A stretch of DNA of 64,000 bases, taken from NCBI GenBank assembly GCA_949825045.1, contig OX463814.1, forward strand, positions 29,902,383 to 29,966,382. Reading direction: 5' to 3'. A program made the position numbers and the translations under genes. This document shows positions 10,851 through 22,789 of the stretch, piece after piece. This DNA is from Argyresthia goedartella. Taxonomy: Eukaryota; Arthropoda; Insecta; Lepidoptera; Argyresthiidae. How positions within the stretch are numbered: position 1 is the stretch's first letter; each line of letters opens with the position of its first letter. Under the pieces are notes generated by a model. It did not search any database. It was given only the letters and a program-made list of their open reading frames with translations, and was not told the origin of the DNA.

Positions 10851-10976
10851 GAATTTAGTGTGACGTCACATTGCCTATAGTCAGTGGACGATCAAGACGC
10901 TTCTAAAGATATCGCATTTGTCAAATTTTGGTAAGTATTTTAAATGTTCTGGTGACACAAATGCACATATATATAT

Positions 10977-11487
10977 ATGTTGCAGTAAGAATCCGTTTTC
11001 AGTTAGAACGCGTTTTCACTAGTTGAAACTAGTTTTGACTGAGTGCCTTATTTAAAACTAGAATTTAATGCTGGTTGAAAATTTAAATCAATTATGCAAC
11101 CAATACGGTTCTCGGAAAGTACACGGGATCGCCTCGCTTCGCTCGGCTCCAGGTAGTCCATAAAGTTGTGACCTAACACAACCTATTCGGTATTCGGCCA
11201 GAAAGTGACCTATAGCAACTTATTCAGCCTCAAATTCTACTTATTACTAGTAAATTCTAGTTTTAACTTAGGAAGTTATAACTAGTTTTGACTTGTGAAA
11301 ACACTTTCTAACTAATAATGGGTTTTCACTATAGCACAGTTTACGTTAAAACTAGTTTTACATTCAAAGTTCTAAATTTTAGTTATTACTAGGAAATTCT
11401 AGTTTTATCTAAGGCTTTTAGTAAAAACTAGTTTTAATTAGTGAAAACAAGTTCTACCTGGAAACTTGTTTTTACGGTAGCATAAAC
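10977..11487. mobile_element. MITE-4 (~510 bp) with ~63-bp inverted repeats
   Basis: The left arm (10977-11040, containing 'cgttttcactagttgaaact') pairs with the right arm (11420-11487, containing 'actagttttaattagtgaaa'). The inside is filled with further short palindromes of the type 'aaaactagtttt', repeated at least five times. No transposase is present. Confidence 0.6.
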
Positions 11488-11639
11488 ATAAATACCGATC
11501 AACCATATAAGCCTTTGGTTCGCTGTAGTCGATTAAAAATAGGACAATGATTTCAAAATTCCCCTGTCATCTTCAAACCACCCTATTGACATCTATCTTT
11601 GGAGCTGATGCGAGAGGCGACACAACTCAACTAATAAAA

Positions 11640-11945
11640 AAAAAACGGTCAAGTGCGAGTCTAAATCGCGCACGAAGGGTTCCGTACCACCGTTCAATGG
11701 AAGCGATGGTGTGGAGTGAATAGTTTGGATTTTACACAGCAAAATATTGCTTACAAAGTTATTGGTGCGGTTACTTTCACACACCATGTACGTAACCAGG
11801 TGCATCCATAAGTTTGTATGTGGTATTGTTGTATGGGAGCCCCCTTAAATATTTCTTTTATCCTGTTTTTTAGTATTTGTTGTTATAGCGGCAACAGAAA
11901 TACATAATCTGTGAAAATTTCAACTCTCTAGCTAACTAGGTTCTC
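11640..11945 (+). repeat. Moth SINE copy 1 (3'-truncated)
   Basis: The head 'cggtcaagtgcgagtc' is followed by 'gaagggttccgtacc', 'gtatgggagccccc' and 'ttgttatagcggcaacag'. This is the abundant lepidopteran SINE seen again at 17424, 18935 and 33692. The copy stops after 'ctctctagctaac', before the conserved 'cagcctggtgacagac' 3' part. Confidence 0.75.
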
Positions 11946-12341
11946 TTCTAACGATTCAATAAATAAAAAGTACAAAATTTCAAATTCCGTGCGGAATTTT
12001 GTGATTGTTATAAATAGAGTTTGTAATAATTTCACAATTTTTTTTGTGATATAGTGTTTGAAAACTATCAAACTACGTTAATAGATCAGTGGATGCAGGA
12101 TAAAACTCATGATCAATAAGTTAGTGAAATATCAACTGCATACTCATAAATAAGCATGTCTGAAGCAAGCACGGGTTGAGCAAACAACTCATCCTAAGTT
12201 TATAGGCTCTGCCTAGGCTTTCATTATCCCCTCGAGCACACTTGGGTACTGTAATACTTAAAAACCCGTTATAGGTTTTACTTTTTATTACCATGGCATG
12301 GCATGGTATATGTATATATATATCTGGTGTATATATATCTC
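11946..12341. other. Unassigned flank of D1
   Basis: AT-rich sequence with no gene. It ends in a 'tatatatat' stretch where the 5'-truncated element D1 begins. Confidence 0.5.
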
Positions 12342-15258
12342 TGGCAGTAATATTAATATTTGTATAAATATACCTTCATCTTGCCCATTAAATCAAGTTA
12401 CTAGTAATGAAAAATGTAAAAGTAAGAATATTTTAAACGTGGTTCATCAAAATATACAGGGCATGTTAAGTAAAGAACTGGAAATTGAGTTATTCATGAA
12501 CTGTAATAATATTGATATTTTATGTATAACAGAGCACTTTTTAAAGAGTTATCAGTTCATGTTCAACTTTAATAACCACCACGTTGCTAGTTCGTTCAAC
12601 AGAAAAACAGCTGATCGCGGTGGCTCCTTAATACTTGTAAATAATAGTTTTAAATATAAGGAACGAGTTGACATAGTGAGCCTGTCTGTTGAGCGTACCA
12701 TGGAAATAGCCTGTATTGAACTTGAACAACTTATTGTAATGAGCGTATACAGACCACCAGATTCATCCTTTGATTTATTCGAAAAGAAAATGGATGAAGT
12801 GTTGATTAAAATCAGCGATAAAAACAATTTTTTTATAATTTGTGGTGATTTTAATGTTAATCTGTTAGAGGATAATAATATTTGTACTAGATTAAAATCT
12901 TTATTTTTATGTCACAACATGAACTATCTGTTTTTGGAGCCTACTAGAATTACTGCAACATCTGCTACCTGCATTGACAATATATTTACTAACATTACGC
13001 CCATTTTCAAATCGGTCATCAATAAATTAACCTCTGATCACTCTGGTCAGATAGGTATATTCAATATTAAAATAAAAAAGGACCAAAAAGAGGATATTAC
13101 ATGTGTGCCCGTTAGTGACACTCGGCTTGAACACTACAGGAATAATATTTTAGATAAACTATGGGAAATACCATACAGTGACGATCCAAATTTGTTGTAC
13201 AACTCAGTATTTAACCTTGTCAAAAATGAATATGATACGGTATTTAAATCAAAAACTATAAAAGTTAATAACAAAGCTTTGTTTAGTGATTGGGCGACAG
13301 TTGGAATTCATAGGAGCAGACGAAGATTATATGAACTCTATGAAGAGAAATCATATAACAAAAATACGGCCTTTCTAGATTATGTTCGTAGTTATTCAAA
13401 AATGTTTAAACGCGTTTGTGCCGTAGCTAAATCTAATTTCATTAAAAACAAAATTGAATCTAGTAGCAATGTAATGAAAACGACTTGGCAAATTATAAAC
13501 ATAGAGACTGGAAAGGCCAAAGCTACACATAATAACTTCAAGCTTAAGATAGATAATCAATTGCTAAGTACAGACCTAGAAGTAGCAAAAGCTTTCGAAA
13601 ATTTCTTTACGGACATTCCAGTTTCAACAACCAAGTCTTTAAATTCATCTCCCGCTGCTGCTGAATCTATACTTAAACAAAACTTTGAGGAATGTAGCAC
13701 AGATTTTAAATTTAGGCACGTAAATAATGAAGACATTGTAAAAGCGTTTAAATCCCTGGAAATGAAAAAGACAGCTGACGCCCATGGTCTATCAGTAAAA
13801 ATTATTAGTTCCATTGTAGATTGTATTGCACCTCACCTTTGTTGTATATTTAATCAATGTATAGATAGTGGTGTGTTTCCTGACTTGATGAAACTAAGTA
13901 AAGTTATACCTTTATTCAAAGCTGGTAGTACATCAGACCCCACCAATTTTAGACCCATATCGATACTACCAACGCTTAGCAAAATATTTGAAAAACTCAT
14001 ACTTAATCAATTGCAAAGTCATTTTTATCTCAATAATTTAATTCATATTGCTCAGTTTGGTTTCACAAAGGGTCGTTCAACAGCCGATGCTGGTGTTGAA
14101 CTAATCGACAATATTTTTGATGCCTGGGAAGACGCAATGGATGCAATAGGTGTCTTCTGCGATCTATCCAAGGCTTTTGATTGCGTCCATCATGACACTC
14201 TTGTCAGGAAGTTACGCCATTATGGTGCAAAAGATCAGGCACTTGGCCTTCTGGAGTCATATCTAACAGATAGGGTTCAGATGGTCGATGTTAATGGGAA
14301 AAGATCACCTGGGTCTTCAATAAGTATGGGCGTACCGCAAGGTTCAATTCTTGGTCCTTTCTTGTTTTTAGTTTTTGTAAATGATTTACCTTACCTTGTT
14401 AAAGCAAAACATGGGTTAGTATTGTTTGCCGATGATACTTCTTTGATATTTAAAGTTAAAAGACAGCAATCAAATTATGACGAGGTAAACAATGCTATCT
14501 CTAGTATAGTGAACTGGTTTACTGTTAACAATTTATTACTTAATGAAAAGAAAACTAAATGTATTAAATTCGTGTTACCCAATGTGAACCCGGTAACTAC
14601 AGACATATTTATAAAAGGACAGAGATTGGACCTTGTGCAGTCGACTGTCTTTTTGGGCATTACTTTAGACGCCAAACTACAATGGGATCCTCATATAAAT
14701 AAATTGTCGAACAGACTGAGTTCGGCAGCGTTCGCAGTTAAAAAAATTAGAGCTCTTACCGACGTAGACACCGCTAGACTAGTCTACTTTAGTTACTTTC
14801 ATAGTCTAATGACCTATGGTATTTTATTGTGGGGTCACGCTGCGAATGCTAATAGTATATTTATTCTGCAGAAACGGGCTGTTCGTGCAATTTATAGATT
14901 AGGGCCTAGAGTGTCACTGAGGGAAAAGTTTAAAGAAATCAATATTCTGACATTTGTGTCTCAATATATCTATGACAATCTTGTGTATGTAAAAAGAAAT
15001 ATAACTAATTTTCAGAAGTACAGTGATATACACAATTTTAATACTAGAAATAAAGACAAGTTGGTTGCTTATGTAAGCCGACTACATAAAATTAGTAATT
15101 CTTTTAAAGGCAATTGTATACGCTATTACAATAAGGTCCCTACTGATATTAAAAACTTACCTTTAGACAAGTTTAAAATAATAATAAAACAGAAATTGTA
15201 TAAAAAAGGTTACTACAGGATATCTGATTACTTAGAGGACAGATGTCCATGGGAATAG
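12342..15258 (+). CDS. ORF2 endonuclease-reverse transcriptase of D1
   Basis: The open frame starts at an ATG at 12298 in flanking DNA; the element-derived part starts at 12342. It encodes an AP-type endonuclease ('VVHQNIQG', 'ITEHFLKS', 'GDFN' at residues 183-186 counted from 12298, 'SDHSGQ') followed by an RT ('NFRPISILPTLSKIFEKL', 'GFTKGRST', 'DLSKAFD', 'GVPQGSILGP', 'FADD' at 710-713) and a LINE tail ending 'LEDRCPWE'. The frame has no stop or frameshift, unlike D2. With ORF1 truncated the copy is probably not autonomous, but the protein could act in trans. The Jockey/CR1 group is likely. Confidence 0.88.
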
Positions 15259-15525
15259 ATTGTTTGAGTAACAGGCTGTTTCGATATATAGTTTCGATAT
15301 ATAATTAGCATTCATTTTGTAATTTGACAATATTTTATTTAAAAAAGGAAACGCAAAAGATGCGACGACTGTGGAGTTTCTTCGGTGAGCTCTTCTCCAC
15401 AGATTCCGCCATTGGGTTAGTGAACTCACCCAAAAAAATGTAATGACGGATCTAAGTGATGTAACAACATCCTATGGAAATAAATGATTTTTGATTTTGA
15501 TTTTGATTTTGATTTTGATTTCATG
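12342..15525 (+). mobile_element. Element D1: 5'-truncated non-LTR retrotransposon
   Basis: The left boundary is set by comparison with the longer minus-strand copy D2 (56650-61352): similarity starts at 'ctggcagtaatattaat' and everything corresponding to ORF1 is missing. The 3' end is a (TTTTGA)n tail at about 15486-15522, after an 'aataaatg' motif. D1 carries an open ORF2 and a ~230-bp 3' UTR. I saw no clear target duplication. Confidence 0.85.
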
Positions 15526-15599
15526 GCAAAAAAAAACGAGGGGTTATTTAATTTCTCTTAAGATTGAAAATTGTTCCACATTTATTATTATTAATTATT

Positions 15600-15800
15600 T
15601 TGCAAATGAAGCTGGGCCGGACATGTCTGTCGCATGCACCCGGACACGTGGACAAAGACTGCCACCGGGTGCCTCAAGACGGACAACGCCGCAGAGGCAG
15701 GCCCAGAAGGAGATGGCGCGAGGACCTAGAGAGGTACCTCCCGGACTGGCAGGAACCAGCAAAGGTTCGGGAGGTGTCATCTAAAAGTGTGTGTAGTGGA
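15600..15800 (+). pseudogene. RTE-like LINE, RT C-terminal fragment
   Basis: The frame contains 'GRPRRRWREDLERYLPDW', the same motif found on the minus strand at 33204-33431. It is the C-terminal end of a lepidopteran non-LTR RT. Upstream similarity is lost within about 60 residues. The fragment is followed by 'cacaggcta', a 3' UTR piece also present near the 33.2-kb copy. Confidence 0.6.
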
Positions 15801-16222
15801 AATCATCACAGGCTAAGTAAAAAAAAAGATCAACAGAATGCTGTATTGCGTCGATTAAACTAAAAATAGTCACCTAAACTAAACCTTGCAGTGACGCCGT
15901 TCCCGTATGACGAGCAAATACGATTAACGCCTCTTGCGGTCAGGGGCTACCCATCACTTCAGTGTTGCAGAACTACGTATAGGTAGTTGTACTTATGCAG
16001 GTGGTTTGTTGTTCGATACATATATTGTGACAGGTTAAAGTAGAGACCATTTCCAGCAAATTAAAATTACTACTCCATGTCGTTTGTTCTAAAGTTTGTG
16101 TTAAACAATTTACCAAATAGCTGACAAAACAAGAATGTTTTTAATCAATTTGTGCGCTCAGCTCCATATATTAATTTGTGACAAAATTTGCTGTTGCAAA
16201 AATTCAAAATAAGTTTGTTTTC
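15800..16222. other. Unassigned stretch
   Basis: No recognisable gene or repeat between the RTE-like fragment and the inverted-repeat unit at 16223. Confidence 0.5.
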
Positions 16223-16356
16223 TGTGGCTTAAGTAGGAATGTGTGTGTGAAAAAGTTCTCGAGTTCAAATAAAATTAACCTTATGTCATTGTTTTTAAGA
16301 GTCACTAACAGTTCGATTCGCATACTTTTTTGAATCGTAATTATTCCTGCTTCTGA
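16223..16356 (+). repeat. ~130-bp inverted-repeat unit, family of 62597/63327
   Basis: The unit matches both inverted units near the right end of the window ('aaccttatgtcattgt', 'acagttcgat', 'taattattcctgcttc'). Its two ends are themselves inverted copies of 'aagcaggaat', so it is a small MITE-like element. Confidence 0.6.
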
Positions 16357-16910
16357 TTACGTGAGTTGATGGGCTCACTGCATCACAATTAAGAGTGTTT
16401 TTTTACTCTTTGAGCTACTCCACAGCATCATTAACTTATTAGCTAATAAATGACACTAAAAGATACCCAATGTAATTCAGCTTTTTTCGTAATCGAAACC
16501 CATTATTTCTCAGATCGGCTATAACAGGGTGTAATGCTGGAAATGGGCTCTAACATAACCCCTCACAATTGTGTAACGAACATCAAATCTGCCTGTATAG
16601 GTACCCTATAAGACAGGTATATTCGAACGGATTGTTAGCGGACTAGAAATCTGATGCCAGCATTAGACCATAACACAATAATTGTAATGGAAAATACCAG
16701 GAGTGGCTTTCGAAATCTTCCGAAACCTACAGCGGTAAAATAGACTGCGAGTACAAGACTCAATCGGAAACCTTTCAAATGGGCCGGAAATGGAGGGCGA
16801 AAATTTCCACGGGCATGGTTTCAGCAATCAATGCCGCCCTACACATAGTGGCTTCATGAAATCTGGAGGCCAAGCCTGAAGAGCTAAACTACGATCCTGC
16901 TATTTTATAA
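16357..16910. other. Unassigned stretch
   Basis: No gene or named repeat is recognised. Confidence 0.5.
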
Positions 16911-17160
16911 CGGGAAATATTAAACTGCACATCAATAATACTGATTTGCACAGCAAATATACTGATTTTAACAGCAAATATCAGGGCAAATACTGCAGTA
17001 GCTTAGGTGAATGATAAAGGGCGAAGCGAATTTTTCTTTATCCTTCGCATTAGGTTGAACATGTAAGAACAAAAAAATACTTAAAACATAAAAAGTGTTT
17101 TTGCTGATCCTTTTTGGCTGTGGACATCAGTATATTTGGTGTTCGATTAAATGCTAGCCT
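16911..17160. repeat. MITE-1-type copy (degenerate)
   Basis: 'gggaaatattaaactgcac', 'actgatttgcacagcaaat', 'gtagcttaggtga' and 'taggttgaacatgtaaga' match MITE-1 in order. The inner inverted repeat ('ctgatttgcacag' against 'ctgtggacatcag') is still visible. The outer 'tttctgaaagg' ends of MITE-1 are not found, so the copy is truncated or diverged. Confidence 0.6.
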
Positions 17161-17214
17161 TTTATTACCGAAGAGATTAACTGCGTCGTACATTATAGAG
17201 ATAGAGAATCAATA

Positions 17215-17400
17215 CAGTACAATGATATTTATTTTATTTTATTTAAGGCGCATTATCAACAATACAAACACAAACACAGACGGACAATATTACAAAAACA
17301 ATACAAGAGTTTGCATCAATTGTAGATGCGCACAGCATTGTCAACAATGTCAAATCATTGAAAAAACTGCAGAAGTAAAAGTAAATTAAATTATTGTAAA
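17215..17400 (-). repeat. Possible LINE 3' end with (TAAAA)-type tail
   Basis: On the minus strand the segment ends in 'aaataaaataaaataaat', the same kind of tail as element C. No coding part is visible, so the assignment is weak. Confidence 0.3.
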
Positions 17401-17423
17401 ATAGGGCAACAAAATATAAAAAA

Positions 17424-17822
17424 CCGGTCAAGTGCGAGTCTAAATCGCGCACAAAGGGTTCCGTACCACCGTTCAATGGAAGCGATGGTGTGGAGTGAAT
17501 AGTTTGGATTTTACACAGCAAAATATTGTTTACAAAGTTATTGGTGCGGTTACTTTCACACTCCATGTACGTAACCAGGTGCATCCATAAGTTTGTATGT
17601 GGTATTGAAAGAATTGTTGTATGGGAGCCCCCTCAAATATTTCTTTTATCCTGTTTTTTAGTATTTGTTGTTATAGCGGCAACATAAATACATCATCTGT
17701 GAAAATTTCAACTGTCTAACTATCACGGTTCGTGAGATACAGCCTGGTGACAGACGGACGGACGGACAGCGGAGTCTTAGTAATAGGGTCCTGTTTGGAA
17801 CCCTTCGGGTACGGAAACCTAA
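17424..17822 (+). repeat. Moth SINE copy 2 (complete)
   Basis: The copy runs from 'cggtcaagtgcgagtc' to 'cgggtacggaaacct'. It includes the 'gtatgggagcccc' and 'ttgttatagcggcaac' body blocks, 'cagcctggtgacagacgg' and a GACGGACG run. It is one of three complete copies and serves as a reference for the truncated ones. Confidence 0.85.
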
Positions 17823-18429
17823 AAAGGACCCCGAGTTATGTTATGAAACAAAACAAAAACAGGAAATGGTTACATAGAAAATTTAAACAATAAATATTAA
17901 CTTATAATGAAAATAACAACAAACAATCATGAACACAGCTACTATGTACTATAAAACAAAAGATATATCTCGTCTCGGGCGCTACGCTTAGTGCCTAACT
18001 CAAGAACAACGTTTTCTTGCACAGTTGTCCAATTTACAGAAGGGGCAAAAAATTAACGTTTGCTAAGTAAATGACTTTGACTATTTGCACCGCGTAACCA
18101 TAGTAACCTTCGCCGCCGCTAATTGGGGTCAAGTTATAAAAATGACTGGAGCATGCCTTTCTATTACCACAATAGTTGTGTAAGCTGTTTATTTAATTTA
18201 AACCATAAATGAAAATCAACTAATAGTATTCCCTCAACAAGTATATTCCAGAGCGTTTTTAAAATTCAAAATGCGAACGATAATAACTTGAAGTCTTTCT
18301 ACATTTTTTTAAAAGTAAAACTTTAGAAAACAACTACTTTAATTAAACCCTATTTTATTAGCAACCATTTAAACAATGGTAACCCAACCCATTCAACACC
18401 CAGAATTGGATTTTATTGCGGAATGCCAA

Positions 18430-18860
18430 CTATCGCGCTGAGTAGTTCTGGTGGCCATCTGTAGTCTTAATCATCGAGCAGTTTCCCATCACCAAGTCAT
18501 TCTCCAAATGCACGAGATACTGTACAAAATACTGCAAAGGTGTGCTACATTATTTGAAGCCTTCCCTCGATTAATTCATGATCCCATCATCAGGTTCTGA
18601 GTCAGAACTCCTGACTGACGTTGGTTGATATTGTTGGGAAGCTGCTCCGGTACGTCAGCGGAGCTATCCACTTCACCATATGCATTATGACGAGAATACA
18701 GATTGCATAGCAACCGTAATAAAGTGACCACATCGCAACCTGTTTGATACCTAGTACTGAGCCATCTGTGGTCTTCATCATTAGTTCCACCTAACAAAAG
18801 TATTTGAAGAGTTCTCTTTATTTCTCCAGGATCCGTTCATCAAATCCTGACTTGATGTTA
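18430..18860. repeat. Diverged direct repeat
   Basis: Two related stretches (about 18445-18605 and 18755-18860) both contain 'ccatctgt-gtctt-atcat', 'tatttgaag' and 'catca-gttctga/catcaaatcctga'. They look like two old copies of one repeat about 310 bp apart. Short minus-strand open frames here have no domain. Confidence 0.4.
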
Positions 18861-18934
18861 ACCCTCTCGAACATAAAATAACTTTCCAAATCCGCCCATC
18901 CGTATTGGAGAAATCGATGAAAATGCATAAAAAA

Positions 18935-19316
18935 TCCGGTCAAGTGCGAGTATAACTAGCGGACGAAGGGTTCCGCACAAAAGTACAATGGTAGGGATGG
19001 TGTGGAGTGAATAGTTTGGATTTTACATAGCAAAATATTTTTTACAAAGTTATTGGTGCGGCTATTTTCACACTCCATGTACGTAACCAAATGCATTCAT
19101 AAGGTTGTATGTGGTATTGAAAGAATTGTTGTATGGGAGCCCCCTTAAATATGTATTATATTATGTTTTTTAGTATTCTTGTTATAGCGGCAACAGAAAT
19201 ACATCTGTGAAAATTTCAACGGTTCATGAGATACAGCCTGGTGACAGACGGACGGACGGACAGCGGAGGCTTAGTAATAGGGTCCCATTTGGCACACTTC
19301 GGGTACGGAACCCTAA
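18935..19316 (+). repeat. Moth SINE copy 3 (complete)
   Basis: Same order of blocks as copy 2, from 'ccggtcaagtgcgagt' to 'gggtacggaaccctaa', with small deletions in the middle. Confidence 0.85.
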
Positions 19317-20520
19317 TTACATTAAAAAAAACATCCCGACGAATTGAGAAACTTACCCCTTTTTATTAGGTCGGTTCAAAGCGGGCTTTCTACGCTTGCT
19401 ATCGTCTTTCTAGGAGATTTCGGTATTCAAATACGTGTTTTCTTGGCAATGCAAATAAATAAATGAGGGTGTAATTATAATGGAACTCGCTTCGCCCGTC
19501 CCATAAAACACACTTGTGGTTTTAGGCACCTTATTGTACGACAGTTGCATAAACTACGATTACAAATATAACTTAGTCCGACCAGGAATAAAACGGGGTT
19601 GCGGTTCAGTTCTCCAGTATTTTGTAGGATTCCTTACGGCAATTAAAAGAGACCGAACGTTAATTGGATATCCTATTAATTTGCTTGACTTGAAGCAAGC
19701 AAGCAAGTTGAAATTTAATTAACTTTATTCATTTGATATTGTACATTACTTGCACACTTACCAGTATTCCAAGTATTCCGAGCGAAGATTCCGAGGTATA
19801 TGTGTCACAGCGACTTTCAGTAAAACAGGCGGAGTTGCGCGTAGAAAGGGTGACAAAATGCTTCGTAGCTCATCGTCTTGCAGAAGTCTAAGCTTAGTCG
19901 ACTCTCGATACTGGATAGTGATGCAGCTGATGGATTCTAATAATATCCTGTATTTAATTCAAAATCTAAAACTTCAAGATCATTTATAAGAATGTAACCC
20001 TCGAGACGTTAGTTCTGCTCGCTCCTGGACGTGTTTTTATGAAGGAAAAATATTTCCCGACGAAATGAGGCCCCAGCCTCCTTGATGGATCGGTGGACCG
20101 TTCATAAACTTGGGAGAAATATGTGAAAATTCATGCTTTTAGCGTCCCGCCCCTAAGCAGGCCGCCTCTCCTTTGTGTACCTTCTTTGTTTTGGATCTTT
20201 TTTAGGCAGCACTTTCCGTCGTTTTTGTACAATTCTAAACGATCTTTCTTCACAGGTGAGTTACGTTTTTTTAATTGTATGGAAATATCTTATCTTTCTA
20301 AACTGTGGTGAAACGATGCTTGACAACATTTCATTCCTAGTGTTTTTCGTCGTCTCAGAAATATAAATATAAATTAAAAATGTTTGTTTTACACCCGATA
20401 CAATAAATGAAACCTTAAGTGTAACATGTGGCTGACTGGTTTCCATGTTAAGCTGATAACTTTCGAATCGATTTTGATAAAACACAGCTTAGAACCATTG
20501 CAGGGAAGTCTACTACCATT
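19317..20520. other. Unassigned stretch
   Basis: About 1.2 kb with only short open frames and no motif I can name. Base composition is ordinary for the window. Confidence 0.5.
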
Positions 20521-20524
20521 TAAA

Positions 20525-22085
20525 CTCAAACTCAAACTCAAAACGTTTATTGCGACATTGTGGTGGTATATGGTGATTTATATATATATATAGAATTTGA
20601 AGAACCGACAATGAACCCAGTGAGGGCACTGCAATATCTTACATCTAACTTGCACAATAATAAAATATCATAAAATGGTTAACTTTATAACAATGAGATC
20701 ATTACCTACTATTATCTACAGTATTAGCGTAACATTAAAGTATTATAATTATAAGATTTACATGCATTTGTGTATGTGTACCTGTGTGTGTTATGAGTGT
20801 GTTTGAGGGTGTGTAAGTGCATGTGTGTGAGTGTTTGTGTGTGATTATAGAAAGTGTGTTTCATTTAAATATTCTTCAATGCTGTAGTACGCTTTTTGGA
20901 GGAAATGATTTTTTACTTTCTTTAGGAATTCTATTTCGTTAGAAATATTTTTGTAACTATCTGGAAGTTTGTTATAGATGGTTATGGACATAATATATGT
21001 GTTAGTGGATTGCAATGACATATTAATTTTTGGGAGGAGAATTTTGTGTTTGTGTCTGAAGGAGTATAAGTTATTCAGTGTGTCTCTGGTCTTGTATGTT
21101 TCTGGGTATTTTCTGACTAGCTTTATTATTTCGAATAAGTAAATAGAGGGGAGGGTGAGGATGCTATATGTTTTGAAATGTGGTTTACATGTGTGTGTTG
21201 GTTCTATGTTTGCTATAATTCTCAGCAGCTTTTTCTGTAGTCTAAATAATTGTGGAGCGTCGGTGCTGTTTCCCCACAGTATGATGCCATAATTAAGTAA
21301 GGAATGTGCGTGTGCGTAGTATGCTGAAAGAGCAGTGGCGGTGTTAGTTGATTTTTTTACTTCCCTTAAAGCATATGAGAATTTAGATATTTTACCTTTA
21401 TGTTTCTGTACATGCGACTTCCAATTTAAGTGAGAGTCTATGATAATTCCTAATAAACTTGCCTATTTTATTATTTCTAGTGGAATATTATTATAGCTAA
21501 AGTTGATATCGAGGGGCGGTTTTTGATGTGGATAAAACGTTATTAATTTAGTTTTCTGGGGATTTATTTCGAGGTTGTGGTCAGTCATCCAGTCAGTAAT
21601 GGTGTCAAGGCATTTTGTGAGTTTTTCGTTTATATTATCGTTATTTTTGTGGGAGGAAACTAGGGATATGTCATCAGCAAATAGGATGCAAGGGTCATTT
21701 AGAATTTTTGGGAGATCGTTGATATAAATAAGAAAAAGTAGGCATCCGATTACGCTACCTTGAGGTATTGAGGCATGAGTAGTTATGCAGTCAGATTTAT
21801 GGTATACGATTTCTCTTGTAGTCTGATTATAATATTCTATTTGGACGTATTGTTCTCTATTGTGTAAATATGAAGTAAGCCAGTCGTGTCCTTTGCCTCT
21901 AATGCCCACACCGTTTAACTTATTCAACAGTATATTAAACTGAACTTTATCATAAGCTTTCGTCATGTCGATCAGTATACCAACAGCGTAATGTTTATTT
22001 TTGAGTATATTAAGAATTTCCTGTGTGAATTTAAAGACGGCGAGAGTAGTTGAATTTACGGATAACCACATCAAAATCCGTCCAC
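20525..22085 (-). mobile_element. Element F: 5'-truncated CR1-like retrotransposon
   Basis: The minus-strand copy has an RT plus C-terminal tail (next entry), a ~300-bp 3' UTR with a GT-rich low-complexity stretch at 20770-20845, and a (GAGTTT)-type simple-repeat tail at 20521-20545. The 5' end lies inside a different repeat at 22085-22195 ('agacagacagac', 'gccgggggttaaaa'), which is common in moth genomes. Confidence 0.8.
20845..22085 (-). pseudogene. RT and C-terminal tail of element F, one nonsense codon
   Basis: From 22085 downwards the frame encodes RT blocks 'IDMTKAYD', 'ASIPQGSVIG', 'ILFADDISLV' and a thumb region. A TAG at 21463-21465 interrupts it, and the same frame continues with 'ASLLGIIIDSHLNWKSHV', 'LFRLQKKLLRIIA' and a lysine-rich tail to TAA at 20845-20847. 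Apart from the 5' truncation, the single TAG is the only break I see. The FADD catalytic residues are intact. Confidence 0.8.
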
Positions 22086-22195
22086 CCGATTGAGTGACAG
22101 ACGGCCACACACAGTTATACAGACATACAGACAGACAGACTCTTCAAACTTATAAAACCCCACTTTTGCTGCCGGGGGTTAAAATAAGAAAAATA
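22075..22195. repeat. Moth dispersed repeat fragment
   Basis: 'gagtgacagacggcca', an ACAGACAG run and 'gccgggggttaaaat' are, from memory, the end of a common lepidopteran interspersed repeat. It borders the truncated end of element F. Confidence 0.4.
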
Positions 22196-22309
22196 TATTG
22201 GTAGCCCATTAGTACACAAGACAACTCAAGAAGCGTCTCATTCTAAAACTCGACCTATGCAGGGCTTCTTATATCATACACTAATAATATTATTACTCTT
22301 TGCTTATGA

Positions 22310-22789
22310 CGCAGCAGTTAGTTGGTTAAATCAGATCCTTAACTAACTCTCTAGATCGTTAAATCAATACCGACGTTTAACCAAGTCACTAAAATTCCGT
22401 CAGACAAGTGAGTGAACGATACATCTAACGAGTTTTCTAAACGTTCCTAGGCAACAAGTAATATACTATATAAATATTTTTTATGTGTACTTAAGTTTAT
22501 GTTTATTTTTGTTATGTTCAACCTAACACGAAGGATAAAGGGGGCTTAGCTTCCCTCACCCCCTTCACCTAAGCTACCGCAATGTTTTGGCCTGATATAA
22601 ACCGTGCAAATCAGCTGTTGTCGTGACGCCATCTTGTTTTCCACCACGCTGGCTTTCGGTAAAACAGATTGTTAAACGTTTTCGACGATGCCATATTTAA
22701 ATCAAAATGCTAGTGACTTGGTTAAACGTCGGCATTTAATTAACGGTCTAGAGAGTTAGTCCAGTGTCTGATTTAACCAACCAACTGCG
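22310..22789. mobile_element. MITE-3 (480 bp) with ~85-bp inverted repeats
   Basis: The left arm 'ttagttggttaaatcag', 'actaactctctaga', 'cgacgtttaaccaagtcac' is repeated in inverted form at the right end ('gtgacttggttaaacgtcg', 'tctagagagttagt', 'ctgatttaaccaaccaa'). The interior at 22475-22625 is, in reverse complement, the same core as MITE-1. No transposase is encoded and the target duplication is unclear. Confidence 0.7.

Noticed and set aside
11593..17584. Similar minus-strand open frames (11593-11805, 17243-17584, 33613-33852)
   Set aside because: All are antisense reads through copies of the same SINE.
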